Source: Polaromonas sp.
GTDB taxonomy: Bacteria > Pseudomonadota > Gammaproteobacteria > Burkholderiales > Burkholderiaceae_C
NCBI GenBank assembly: GCA_030650875.1
Contig: JAUSDK010000104.1
Span: 1-34,199 of the forward strand
Reading direction: 5' to 3'
Length of the DNA: 34,199 nucleotides
Shown: one piece after another, positions 8,420 through 16,342 of the stretch
Layout: the number at the start of each line of letters is the position of its first letter
How positions within the stretch are numbered: the first letter of the stretch is position 1
Position numbers and translations under genes: made by a program
Notes under the pieces: generated by a model
Databases searched by the model: none
What the model saw: the letters and a program-made list of their open reading frames with translations, nothing else
Told to the model about the DNA's origin: nothing

Positions 8420-10159
8420 TTAGTAAATGTCCGGCTCGCCGATGGGCGCGCCGAACGAGGTTTCCAGAAAATCAAAGTCGCAGCCGGTGTCGGCCTGCTG
8501 GATGTGGCGGGCGCTCATCCAGCCGTAGCCGCGCTCGAAGCGCTTGGGCGGCGGCGTCCAGGCGGCGCGGCGCAGCGCCAGTTCGGCGTCGCTGACTTCA
8601 AGGTGGATGCGCCGCGCCGGCACATCGACGGTGATCAGGTCGCCGGTCCTGACCAGCGCCAGCGGGCCGCCGATGTAGGCCTCGGGCGCGACATGCAGGA
8701 TGCAGGCGCCATAGCTGGTGCCGCTCATGCGCGCGTCCGAGAGGCGCAGCATGTCTTTCACGCCCTGCTTGACCAGCTTGAGCGGGATCGGCAGCATGCC
8801 CCATTCGGGCATGCCGGGGCCGCCCTGGGGGCCGGCGTTGCGCAGGATCAGGATGTGGTCGGCGGTCACGTCGAGGTTCTCGTCATCGACGGCGGCTTTC
8901 ATCGACGGGTAGTCGTCGAACACCAGCGCCGGGCCGGTGTGCTGGAAAAACTGCGGCGCGCAGGCGCTGGGCTTGATCACGCAGCCGTCGGGCGCGAGGT
9001 TGCCGCGCAGCACGGCCAGCGCGCCTTCGGCATAAATCGGGTTGTCGAGCGGGCGGATCACGTCGTGGTTGTAGACCTCGGCGCCGAGCAGGTTCTCGCC
9101 CAGGGGCTTGCCGGTCACGGTCAGCGCTTCGAGCTTGAGGTGGTCCTTGAGCACGCTCATCATGCCGAGCATGCCGCCGGCGTAATAGAAATCTTCCATC
9201 AGGTAGGTGTCGCCGCTGGGCCGGATGTTGGCGATCACCGGCACCTTGCGGCTGGCGGCGTCGAAGTCGTCCAGGCCGACGGCGCAGTGCTCGCCGGCGC
9301 GGCGTGACATCGCGACCAGGTGGATGATGGCGTTGGTCGAGCAGCCCATGGCCATGGCCACGGTGATGGCGTTCTCGAACGAGGCGCGCGACAGCATCTT
9401 GGCGGGCGTGAGGTCTTCCCAGACCATGCTGACGGCGCGGCGGCCGCATTCGGTGGCCATGCGGATGTGGTTCGAATCAACGGCGGGAATCGACGAGGCG
9501 CCCGGAAGCGTCAGGCCAATCGCTTCGGCAATGCCGGTCATGGTGCTGGCCGTGCCCATGGTCATGCAGTGGCCGTGGCTGCGCGCAATGCCGCCTTCGA
9601 CTTCGAGCCACTGGGCCTGGTTGATCTTGCCGGCACGGCGTTCGTCCCAGTATTTCCAGGTGTCGGAGCCCGAACCCAGCACCTTGCCTTTGACGTTGCC
9701 GCGCAGCATCGGGCCGGCGGGCATGTAGATGAAGGGCACGCCGGCGCTCAGGGCGCCGAGCACCAGGCCGGGCGTCGTCTTGTCGCAGCCGCCCATCAGC
9801 ACTGCGCCGTCGATCGGGTGGCTGCGCAGCAGTTCCTCGACATCCATCGCCAGCATGTTGCGGTAGAGCATGGTGGTGGGCTTGACCAGCGATTCGGACA
9901 GCGACAGGGCGGGCAGCTCCAGCGGAAAGCCGCCGGCCTGCAGCACGCCGCGCTTGACGTCTTCGACGCGCTGCTTGAAGTGGCCGTGGCAGGTGCCGAT
10001 GTCGCTCCAGGTGTTGAGGATGGCGATGACCGGCTTGCCTTCCCAGTCCTGCGGGCCGTAGCCCAGCTGCATCACGCGCGAGCGGTGGCCGAAGGAGCGC
10101 ACGTCGTCGGGGGCGAACCAGCGCGCGCTGCGCAGTTCGTTGTAGGTTTTCTTCGTCAT
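8420..10159 (-). CDS. IlvD/EDD-family sugar-acid dehydratase (L-arabinonate dehydratase-like)
   Basis: This 579-residue protein belongs to the [2Fe-2S]-dependent IlvD/EDD dehydratases. Cys57 (SDIGTCHGH), Cys125 (GGCDKTTPG) and Cys198 (RSHGHCMTMG) are the cluster ligands. They sit two positions from the ligands I recall for Rhizobium leguminosarum L-arabinonate dehydratase (59/127/200), which has the same length. SDARMSGTSYG near 470-480 contains the catalytic Ser. The expected reaction is removal of water from a pentonate to give 2-keto-3-deoxypentonate. Dihydroxyacid dehydratase or phosphogluconate dehydratase are less likely because of length and context. The frame extends to 10207, but ATG 10159 gives the family start MTKKTYNELRSARWF. 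First gene of the minus-strand operon, controlled from the palindrome region at 10205-10220. Confidence 0.88.
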   Translation of the reverse strand: MTKKTYNELRSARWFAPDDVRSFGHRSRVMQLGYGPQDWEGKPVIAILNTWSDIGTCHGHFKQRVEDVKRGVLQAGGFPLELPALSLSESLVKPTTMLYRNMLAMDVEELLRSHPIDGAVLMGGCDKTTPGLVLGALSAGVPFIYMPAGPMLRGNVKGKVLGSGSDTWKYWDERRAGKINQAQWLEVEGGIARSHGHCMTMGTASTMTGIAEAIGLTLPGASSIPAVDSNHIRMATECGRRAVSMVWEDLTPAKMLSRASFENAITVAMAMGCSTNAIIHLVAMSRRAGEHCAVGLDDFDAASRKVPVIANIRPSGDTYLMEDFYYAGGMLGMMSVLKDHLKLEALTVTGKPLGENLLGAEVYNHDVIRPLDNPIYAEGALAVLRGNLAPDGCVIKPSACAPQFFQHTGPALVFDDYPSMKAAVDDENLDVTADHILILRNAGPQGGPGMPEWGMLPIPLKLVKQGVKDMLRLSDARMSGTSYGACILHVAPEAYIGGPLALVRTGDLITVDVPARRIHLEVSDAELALRRAAWTPPPKRFERGYGWMSARHIQQADTGCDFDFLETSFGAPIGEPDIY

Positions 10160-10204
10160 GAGCTTGTCATCCGGTTCTGGTTCAAATGCTGGAAGAAATT
10201 TAAG

Positions 10205-10220
10205 CACTAATATATTAGTG
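10205..10220. promoter_or_regulatory. Perfect 16-bp palindrome, probable GntR operator
   Basis: CACTAATATATTAGTG is fully self-complementary and lies in the 113-base divergent region between the dehydratase start (10159) and the regulator start (10273). GntR/FCD regulators bind short AT-centred palindromes, and autoregulation together with control of the adjacent operon is usual. The site lies about 45 bases upstream of the dehydratase start and 53 upstream of the regulator start, suited to control both promoters. Confidence 0.75.
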
Positions 10221-10272
10221 TGTCAATGCTATGATTTACCCTAGGCGCGACCCCTCTACCTATAAAGACCGC

Positions 10273-10989
10273 ATGAATGCTCTAGCGAATATTGCCCCGC
10301 TCAAGCTGGACCGCACCCGTCAATCGGCCCCCCAGGTTTTTGAAGCTTTGCGTGAACTGATCGTTTCGGTCCAGCTGGAACCCGGAACGGTGTTGCAGCG
10401 CGCCGAGTTGGCGGAGCATTTCGGCATCAGCCAGACCCCGATCCGCGATGCCTTGATGCGCCTGGGCGAAGAGCAGCTGGTGGACATCTTTCCGCAACAT
10501 GCCACGGTGGTGAGCCGTATCGATTTGTCGGCGGCCTTGCAGGCGCATTTTTTGCGCCGGGCGATTGAGCTGGAAATCCTGACGACGCTGTGCGAATTAC
10601 CTGAAGCGGAGCACCGCGCGCTGGTGGCGCGTTTGGACGCGAGTCTGGCGGTGCAGGAAGCGGCGCTCAAACCGCTGGACGTGTCGAAGCTGGCCATGGC
10701 CGACCAGGCCTTTCATCAGGAAATGTACGAGGCCGCCAGGGTGGGGCCGCTCTGGGCCCTGGTGCGTAAGCAAAGCGGGCACGTCGACCGGTTGCGCCGC
10801 CTGAATTTGCCCGACGAAGGCAAACCCCAGGCGATTGTGCGGGACCATCAGGCCATCGTTGAAGCCATTACGCGCAAGGACGCGCAGGCTGCTGAAAAGG
10901 CCCTGCGTCAGCATTTGGCGGGCACGCTCGCTCTTGTCGATGACATTAAACGCCGTTATCCGCAATGGATCGTGACGTCTGAGCGATAG
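10273..10989 (+). CDS. GntR-family transcriptional regulator with FCD ligand domain
   Basis: From ATG 10273 the protein has 238 residues. The N terminus holds a winged helix-turn-helix (FEALRELIVSVQLEPGTVLQ, then AEHFGISQTPIRDALMRL, typical of GntR). The remainder is an all-helical FCD effector domain with the expected acidic and His residues (FHQEMYEAAR, RDHQAIVEAI, LRQHL). FCD regulators usually respond to carboxylic acids, consistent with the sugar-acid operon across the divergent promoter. The frame continues upstream to ATG 10231, but 10273 follows AAAGA and starts just before the conserved region; 10231 is an alternative. It probably represses the dehydratase operon until a pathway acid binds; this is inference from arrangement. 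Confidence 0.88.
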   Translation: MNALANIAPLKLDRTRQSAPQVFEALRELIVSVQLEPGTVLQRAELAEHFGISQTPIRDALMRLGEEQLVDIFPQHATVVSRIDLSAALQAHFLRRAIELEILTTLCELPEAEHRALVARLDASLAVQEAALKPLDVSKLAMADQAFHQEMYEAARVGPLWALVRKQSGHVDRLRRLNLPDEGKPQAIVRDHQAIVEAITRKDAQAAEKALRQHLAGTLALVDDIKRRYPQWIVTSER

Positions 10990-11033
10990 GCCTTGAGGCG
11001 ACGGGCTGCCAGCCAGCCCGGGGCATGTCAGCG

Positions 11034-11240
11034 TCAGGTGGTGTAGTCCTTGGCCGACCACTCAAGGTAAGGCTTCAGATCTGCAATCAGCGCTTGTGCC
11101 AGCGCTGCGTCGCCGACCGAAGTCGTCATGGGCTGGGTGGGCGACGGCCATGGGCCGCCATGCTGCTGCGCTGCTCCGTATCCCTGGAGGCGCTGGGCAA
11201 TGCGCCCTTGTCCGGGCGGCTGTTTTGCATCGAGGCGGCC
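11034..11240 (-). pseudogene. Probable C-terminal remnant of an aldehyde dehydrogenase
   Basis: The minus-strand frame ending TGA at 11034-11036 contains QQHGGPWPSPTQP followed by TTSVG. This resembles the HGGP(Y/W)P...TSVG block near the C terminus of ketoglutarate-semialdehyde-type aldehyde dehydrogenases. No upstream ALDH sequence is present, since the hppA terminator and hppA itself occupy the space, and the residues after TSVG no longer match. The last enzyme of the non-phosphorylated L-arabinonate pathway is of this type, so a relic beside an arabinonate-dehydratase-like operon makes sense. The identification is pattern memory only; a short unrelated 31-codon gene from ATG 11129 is the alternative. 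Confidence 0.35.
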
Positions 11241-11284
11241 GAATAAGCAGCGCCGTACCCCGTTGCGTGGCCATTCAGAACAAG

Positions 11285-11305
11285 AAAACCCCGCCGAAGC
11301 GGGGT
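11285..11305 (-). terminator. Intrinsic terminator of hppA
   Basis: On the minus strand ACCCCGC, loop TTCG, GCGGGGT, then TTTTC. A 7-bp GC-rich stem with a UUCG tetraloop lies 24 bases after the hppA stop codon. Confidence 0.85.
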
Positions 11306-11328
11306 ATGGGCGGTCAGCTTTTGGGGTG

Positions 11329-13560
11329 TTACCGGGAAGTAGCTGGCACCGGCGTCGTGACGCCCGCAGCATCGGGCGCCTGCGTCGGGGCTGGTGCGGG
11401 CATGGCGGGCACCACCGGGCTGGCGGGCGCGCTAATGGCGGCGGGCGCCGCTGTGGGGGCGGACGGCGCGGCTGCGGCCTCGCCAGCATGAAACTTCATC
11501 ATCAGCGGCACGATCAGCAGCGCCACGATGTTGATGATCTTGATCAGGGGGTTGATGGCCGGGCCGGCCGTGTCCTTGTAGGGGTCGCCGACGGTGTCGC
11601 CGGTCACGGCGGCTTTGTGTGCGTCCGAGCCTTTGCCGCCGTGGTGGCCGTCTTCAATGTACTTTTTGGCGTTGTCCCAGGCGCCGCCGCCGGTACACAT
11701 CGAAATCGCCAGGAAGATGCCGGTCACGATGGTGCCCATCAGCAGGCCGCCCAGCGCCTTGGGGCCGAGCAGCAGGCCGACCAGAATCGGCACCACCACC
11801 GGCAGCAGCGACGGGATGATCATTTCCTTGATCGCCGCCGTGGTCAGCATGTCGACCGCGCGGCCGTATTCGGGCTTGGCCGTGCCTTCCATGATGCCCT
11901 TGATCTCCTTGAACTGGCGGCGCACTTCCACCACCACGGCACCGGCGGCGCGGCCCACGGCCTCCATGGCCATGGCGCCGAACAGGTAGGGAATCAGCCC
12001 GCCTATGAACAGGCCGACGATCACCATCGGGTCGCTCAGGTCAAAGCTGATGGCCCGGCCATAGCTTTCCAGCTTGTGGGTGTAGTCGGCAAACAGCACC
12101 AGCGCGGCCAGGCCGGCCGAGCCAATCGCGTAACCTTTGGTCACGGCCTTGGTGGTGTTGCCCACGGCGTCGAGCGGGTCGGTCACGGCGCGCACTTCGG
12201 GCGGCATGTCGGCCATTTCGGCAATGCCGCCGGCGTTGTCGGTGATGGGGCCGTAGGCGTCCAGCGCCACCACGATGCCGGCCATGCTGAGCATGGAAGT
12301 GGCAGCAATCGCAATGCCGTAAAGACCGGCCAGATTGAACGAGACCAGGATGGCGATGCAGACAAACACCACGGGCCAGGCCGTCGAGCGCATCGACACG
12401 CCCAGGCCGGCGATGATGTTGGTGCCGTGGCCGGTGGTGGACGCCTGCGCGATGTGCTTGACCGGCGCGTACTGCGTGCCGGTGTAGTACTCGGTCACCC
12501 AGACCAGCGCGGCCGTCAGCACCAGGCCCACGGCGCAGGCGCCGAACAGCTTCATCTGGCTGCCGCTGGCCGTAATGGCGTTGTCCGGCATCAGCCACAT
12601 CGTGACGAAGTAAAACGCGATCAGCGACAGAATGCCCGCCACGGCCAGGCCTTTGTAGAGGGCCGGCATCACGTTGGTCATGCCCGGCGAGGCCTTGACG
12701 AAAAAGCAGCCAATGATGGACGCGATGATGGACACGGCGCCCAGCGCCATCGGGTAGAGCACGGCATTGACGGGCGCGGCGCTGACCAGCAGCGCGCCCA
12801 GCACCATGGTGGCAATCAGCGTGACCGCATAGGTTTCAAACAGGTCGGCCGCCATGCCGGCGCAGTCGCCGACGTTGTCACCCACGTTGTCGGCAATCAC
12901 GGCCGGGTTGCGCGGGTCGTCCTCGGGGATGCCGGCTTCGACCTTGCCCACGAGGTCAGCGCCGACGTCGGCGCCCTTGGTGAAAATGCCGCCGCCCAGC
13001 CGCGCAAAGATGGAAATCAGCGACGAGCCAAACGCAAAGCCGATCAGCGGGTTGAGCAGGTCGGCCAGCTTGGTGGTCGGCGTGTAGTTGCCGTTACCCA
13101 CCAGAAACCAGTAAAACCCGCTGACGCCCAGCAGCCCCAGGCCCACCACCAGCATGCCGGTGATGGCGCCGCCGCGAAAGGCGACGTCGAGTGCGGGGCC
13201 AATGCCGCGCGTGGCGGCTTGCGCGGTGCGCACGTTGGCGCGCACCGACACATTCATGCCGATGAAGCCGCAGGCACCCGACAACAGCGCACCCACCACA
13301 AAGCCAAACGCTGTTTTGCCGTCCAGAAAGACGCCAATCAGCACGGCCAGGATGACGCCCACGACGGTGATGGTTTTGTACTGCCTGGCCAGATAGGCGG
13401 CAGCGCCCGTCTGGATGGCCTCCGCAATTTCCTGCATGCGCGCGTTGCCGGCGTCCTGGGCAAGAATCCAGCTGCGGGCCCAGATGCCGTACAGCACCGC
13501 GATGAGTCCGCACGCAAGCGCAAGAATGAGCGCCCACATGGGTGCTGAGTTGGCTGTCAT
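11329..13560 (-). CDS. hppA: Membrane-bound proton-pumping pyrophosphatase
   Basis: A 743-residue integral membrane protein with about 16 hydrophobic segments that couples pyrophosphate hydrolysis to proton transport across the inner membrane. The substrate site is visible as [19 protein letters not shown] (198-216), followed by [27 protein letters not shown]. Lys471 in [11 protein letters not shown] marks the K+-independent class of H+-PPases, where K+-dependent enzymes have Ala. Odd feature: after the last helix the protein ends in an Ala/Pro-rich tail of about 50 residues (from [10 protein letters not shown]), probably a disordered extension. ATG 13560 is the clear start. Divergent from the soluble pyrophosphatase gene, with a 270-base shared region. 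Confidence 0.96.
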   Translation of the reverse strand: MTANSAPMWALILALACGLIAVLYGIWARSWILAQDAGNARMQEIAEAIQTGAAAYLARQYKTITVVGVILAVLIGVFLDGKTAFGFVVGALLSGACGFIGMNVSVRANVRTAQAATRGIGPALDVAFRGGAITGMLVVGLGLLGVSGFYWFLVGNGNYTPTTKLADLLNPLIGFAFGSSLISIFARLGGGIFTKGADVGADLVGKVEAGIPEDDPRNPAVIADNVGDNVGDCAGMAADLFETYAVTLIATMVLGALLVSAAPVNAVLYPMALGAVSIIASIIGCFFVKASPGMTNVMPALYKGLAVAGILSLIAFYFVTMWLMPDNAITASGSQMKLFGACAVGLVLTAALVWVTEYYTGTQYAPVKHIAQASTTGHGTNIIAGLGVSMRSTAWPVVFVCIAILVSFNLAGLYGIAIAATSMLSMAGIVVALDAYGPITDNAGGIAEMADMPPEVRAVTDPLDAVGNTTKAVTKGYAIGSAGLAALVLFADYTHKLESYGRAISFDLSDPMVIVGLFIGGLIPYLFGAMAMEAVGRAAGAVVVEVRRQFKEIKGIMEGTAKPEYGRAVDMLTTAAIKEMIIPSLLPVVVPILVGLLLGPKALGGLLMGTIVTGIFLAISMCTGGGAWDNAKKYIEDGHHGGKGSDAHKAAVTGDTVGDPYKDTAGPAINPLIKIINIVALLIVPLMMKFHAGEAAAAPSAPTAAPAAISAPASPVVPAMPAPAPTQAPDAAGVTTPVPATSR

Positions 13561-13830
13561 AAAGTTCCTCTACGTTATTTTTAGCTTGGAGGAGGGCGCC
13601 ACGCTAGCGGCACCTCCGCTGCGTTGCTTCCTCGTTACTCACGCAGAGACGATTGGCCAACCCGCGAAATTTAACGCCAAAACCTCACGGGCGGGGGCTC
13701 CGTAAGGTCTGAATCAGTAAAATGCGGGTAAATACCGAGCAAGCAGCCTTGGCAAGCCCGTGCAGTCCGCCAGCGGCGACCCCAGGCTTTCTCGTCCGAT
13801 CAACGCCTTTTCAACAACTCCAAAGCGACC

Positions 13831-14370
13831 ATGTCCCTATCTAAAGTTACCCCCGGCAAAAACGCGCCGGAATCCTTCAACGTGATCATCGAAATCCCGA
13901 TGAATGCCGACCCGGTGAAGTACGAGGTGGACAAGGAGTCCGGCGCGATTTTCGTGGACCGCTTCATGAGTACCTCCATGCACTATCCGTGCAACTACGG
14001 CTATGTGCCCCAGACCCTGAGCGGCGACGGCGACCCGGTCGATGTGCTGGTGATCACCCCGGTGCCGCTGATTCCTGGCGTGGTCGTGACCTGCCGGGTT
14101 ATCGGCATCCTGAAGATGACCGACGAAGCCGGCGAAGACGGCAAGGTGCTGGCCGTGCCCGTCGACAAGAAATGCTCGCTCTACACCCACTGGCAAAAAC
14201 CGGAAGACATGAACCCGCTGCGCCTGAAAACCATCGCCCATTTCTTTGAACACTACAAAGACCTCGAAGAGGGCAAGTGGGTCAAGATATCAGGCTGGGA
14301 AGGTCCGGAATCGGCCAAGAAGGAAATCACCGACGGCATCGCCAACTACGCCGCCGCCAGCAAGGCCTGA
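13831..14370 (+). CDS. ppa: Inorganic pyrophosphatase, family I
   Basis: A 179-residue cytoplasmic enzyme that hydrolyses pyrophosphate and so drives biosynthetic reactions forward. The signature [11 protein letters not shown] carries the metal-binding Asp66, Asp68 and Asp71 (equivalent to 65/67/70 in E. coli). [12 protein letters not shown] and [17 protein letters not shown] are further family blocks. Start ATG 13831; the Shine-Dalgarno sequence is weak. It is followed by a copy of the small AT-rich repeat (14393-14414) and a strong terminator, so it is monocistronic. Confidence 0.96.
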   Translation: MSLSKVTPGKNAPESFNVIIEIPMNADPVKYEVDKESGAIFVDRFMSTSMHYPCNYGYVPQTLSGDGDPVDVLVITPVPLIPGVVVTCRVIGILKMTDEAGEDGKVLAVPVDKKCSLYTHWQKPEDMNPLRLKTIAHFFEHYKDLEEGKWVKISGWEGPESAKKEITDGIANYAAASKA

Positions 14371-14392
14371 GCCTTTGCGTCATATCGTTGAT

Positions 14393-14414
14393 GCGCTGCT
14401 ATAAAAAGTAGCGC
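14393..14414. repeat. Short variant of the AT-rich hairpin repeat downstream of ppa
   Basis: GCGCT and AGCGC flank a core that on the minus strand reads GCTACTTTTTATAGC. It is a shorter and less symmetric relative of the GCTAT-N7-ATAGC motif seen elsewhere. It lies between the ppa stop codon and its terminator. Confidence 0.5.
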
Positions 14415-14423
14415 AAAAATGTC

Positions 14424-14460
14424 AAAAAGCGCCTCCGGCCCGGTCCGCAGGCGCTTTTTT
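14424..14460 (+). terminator. Intrinsic terminator of ppa
   Basis: AAAAAGCGCCT pairs with AGGCGCTTTTT across a 14-base GC-rich loop and ends in six T. The A-run on the left arm could also let it work on the opposite strand. Confidence 0.88.
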
Positions 14461-14555
14461 CATGGCCTTCCGATGCGGCCGACGGATGCCCCCAGCAACG
14501 CAAGGCCAGACCCGCGCCATGGTACGGTGACGTTATTTTTTGAAAGGGCCGTTCA

Positions 14556-14957
14556 ATGGCTATAGGCTGGCTGACTGTTTTGCAGAGCGTTCCCTGGAGC
14601 GACGTGGTCCGCAATGCGCCCAAGGTCGCAGTGGGCGCCAAGAAGTTGTGGAATTCGGTCGGGAAAAAACCGCCGTCAGGCGCCCATCCGGTGGCTGATG
14701 CCCCCGGCACTTTCGCCCCCGGCGTCCAGTCCGTTTCTGCGCTGGCGTTGCGCGTGCGCGATCTGGAGGCCGATGCGGCTGACCTGCAATCCCAGCTCGT
14801 GGCGTCTTCCGAGGTGATCAAGGCGCTTGCAGATCAGAACACGCAGCTGATTATTCGCGTGGACACCTTGCGTGTTCGCATGCTGTGGCTGGCCGGCGCG
14901 CTGGCGGGGCTTGGCCTGGCGTGTGGTGCCGCTGTCTTTTTGCTCCTGATGCGCTGA
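14556..14957 (+). CDS. Hypothetical coiled-coil protein with C-terminal membrane anchor
   Basis: A 133-residue protein that I do not recognise. Residues 1-60 are polar to mildly hydrophobic and rich in Pro and Gly around 44-60. Residues about 60-100 (VSALALRVRDLEADAADLQS and onward) have heptad-like Leu/Ala spacing typical of a coiled coil. The last 25 residues form one hydrophobic helix (MLWLAGALAGLGLACGAAVF) ending in LLMR, so it looks tail-anchored with a cytoplasmic coiled coil. AAAGG precedes ATG 14556 at good distance and codon use is like the neighbours, so I regard it as a real gene. It follows the ppa terminator and precedes the raiA-like gene by 118 bases. Confidence 0.75.
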   Translation: MAIGWLTVLQSVPWSDVVRNAPKVAVGAKKLWNSVGKKPPSGAHPVADAPGTFAPGVQSVSALALRVRDLEADAADLQSQLVASSEVIKALADQNTQLIIRVDTLRVRMLWLAGALAGLGLACGAAVFLLLMR

Positions 14958-15075
14958 TGCCGGGTGTGGGTATTGAGGATGGCGATGGCTTTGGGTTAGG
15001 ATGAACATTCAAGCGTAGTCGGCACGCCTTGGGCGGCGAACACGCATCCTTGTTTACACACCAGGAGATCGCAAT

Positions 15076-15423
15076 ATGCAAATCCAAGTCAACGCAGACA
15101 AAAATATCGAGGGTGGCGAGCGCCTGACCCAATACGTCAAGACGGCTGTAGATGCAAAGCTGCACCGTTTCGCCGGGCAAATTACCCGTGTGGAAGCGCA
15201 CTTGAGCGACGAAAGCGGTCACAAGACCCACGGCGACGACAAGAAGTGCGTCCTGGAGGCCCGACCTGCGGGCCGCAACCCCCTTGCCGTGACGCATCTG
15301 GCCGCGACGCTCGACCAGGCCATCACCGGGGCCGTCGACAAACTCGAACGCGTGCTGGACAGCACCTTCGCCCAGCTGAACAACCCCAAGAGCGTGCCGG
15401 CCCCTACCCCCGTGGATGACTGA
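15076..15423 (+). CDS. HPF/RaiA-family ribosome-associated protein
   Basis: A 115-residue short-type ribosome hibernation/translation-inhibitor homologue. The start MQIQVNADKNIEGGERLTQY, the repeated helix TAVDAKLHRFAGQITRVEAHLSDE, and the second half DKKCVLEARPAGRNPLAVTH with LDQAITGAVDKLERVLD follow the beta-alpha-beta-beta-beta-alpha fold of HPF/RaiA. Such proteins bind the 30S decoding region in stationary phase or cold and block or preserve ribosomes. There is no C-terminal dimerisation domain as in long HPF. A strong AGGAGA precedes ATG 15076. It appears to be a single gene; the next gene begins 133 bases later. Confidence 0.85.
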   Translation: MQIQVNADKNIEGGERLTQYVKTAVDAKLHRFAGQITRVEAHLSDESGHKTHGDDKKCVLEARPAGRNPLAVTHLAATLDQAITGAVDKLERVLDSTFAQLNNPKSVPAPTPVDD

Positions 15424-15556
15424 GACCCCGAGTGCTCACGCCTGGACGCCTTGCGATTGCTGACCTTCCTCGCCGCTTTGGCGGGATCCGATCATCTGGC
15501 AGCAAGACGGTTTTTGTAAGGCCTCAACCCCAATCACCCACTCACAAAGGTAACTC

Positions 15557-15940
15557 ATGTACTACATTGTTGAAACCACCAAATCCTTCGAGCAGGCCTC
15601 GACCGATCTTGACGCGGCGGTGAAACGCCATGAGTTCGGCGTCCTGCATATTCACGATCTGGGCGCCACTCTTCGCAGCAAAGGCATTGCCTTTGAGGAG
15701 CAGTGCCGGGTTTTTGAAGTCTGCAACCCGGCCCAGGCGGCTAAAGTGCTGTCCACCGACATGCGCCTGAACATGGCGCTGCCTTGCCGGATTTCCGTGT
15801 TCACGGAGAAGGGCAAGACGAAGCTGGGCCTGATCACGCCCGTGAAAATGCTCTCCTCACTGTCCCAGGACCCGGCCTTGCTTGAAGTGGCCAAAGAGGT
15901 GGAAGAAAAAACCATCCAGATGGTGGATGAGGCGAAATGA
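15557..15940 (+). CDS. DUF302-domain protein
   Basis: A 127-residue soluble protein matching DUF302. The pattern FEQASTDLDAAVKRHEFGVLHIHDL, the middle CRVFEVCNPAQAAKVL and LPCRISVFTEKGKTKLGLITP correspond to the two half-folds of that domain. The function of the family is unknown; members are found alone or fused to redox and copper-related proteins. The two Cys in EEQCRVFEVCNP and one in LPCRISV could be functionally relevant, but nothing more can be said. AAAGG before ATG 15557 supports the start. Confidence 0.85.
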   Translation: MYYIVETTKSFEQASTDLDAAVKRHEFGVLHIHDLGATLRSKGIAFEEQCRVFEVCNPAQAAKVLSTDMRLNMALPCRISVFTEKGKTKLGLITPVKMLSSLSQDPALLEVAKEVEEKTIQMVDEAK

Positions 15941-16006
15941 ACGCTTCCCGCTGAACTGAAACCGGTGCAGCGTGTCTCTGCGGGCCACACAGCCCGTTGG
16001 CGTACG

Positions 16007-16342
16007 CTAAACAGAGATTACAAAGCGCACCTCGTCCATGTCGCCGCTCGTGTTGAGCGGCTTCAGGGCGGTCATGATGGCCCGGTCTTCGGCGTTTTCC
16101 CACAGCGCGATCACCTCAAGCTCGGCGCCACACTCGGCGTCTGTGCGCTCCTCGGTCGGCAGGCCTTCGATCAGTGATCGCGCTAGCATGCAGGCTTGCA
16201 GCGTGGGCAGCACACACTCGGCGCCACCCACACCAAACTCCAGGGCCATGCTAAACCGCAGTTCTGCGGCGCTGCGCTCGTCGGTGCTAAGTCCGGTGGC
16301 GCCAACCATGTTGACGGCATAAAGTTGTAGGGATTCGTTCAT
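16007..16342 (-). CDS. Conserved hypothetical protein downstream of the acyltransferase
   Basis: A 111-residue acidic, soluble protein without signal peptide or membrane helix. I do not recognise a domain. Its start codon ATG (16342) overlaps the stop codon of the upstream acyltransferase gene as ATGA, so the two are translationally coupled and probably act together or are co-regulated. Visible features are a Leu/Ala-rich middle (LPTLQACMLARSLIEGLP) and an acidic C-terminal half (EERTDAECGAELEVIALWENAEDR). Confidence 0.75.
   Translation of the reverse strand: MNESLQLYAVNMVGATGLSTDERSAAELRFSMALEFGVGGAECVLPTLQACMLARSLIEGLPTEERTDAECGAELEVIALWENAEDRAIMTALKPLNTSGDMDEVRFVISV

Larger units (their letters stand above)
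10990..11328. other. Gap between GntR regulator and H+-pyrophosphatase genes
   Basis: This 339-base stretch contains no complete gene. On the minus strand it includes a probable decayed aldehyde dehydrogenase tail (11034-11240) and the terminator of hppA (11285-11305). A terminator for the regulator gene is not apparent after 10989. Confidence 0.6.

Noticed and set aside
11128-13548. 806-codon open frame on the plus strand opposite hppA
   Set aside because: Rich in His, Arg, Gly and Gln with no recognisable domain; hppA on the other strand is unmistakable.
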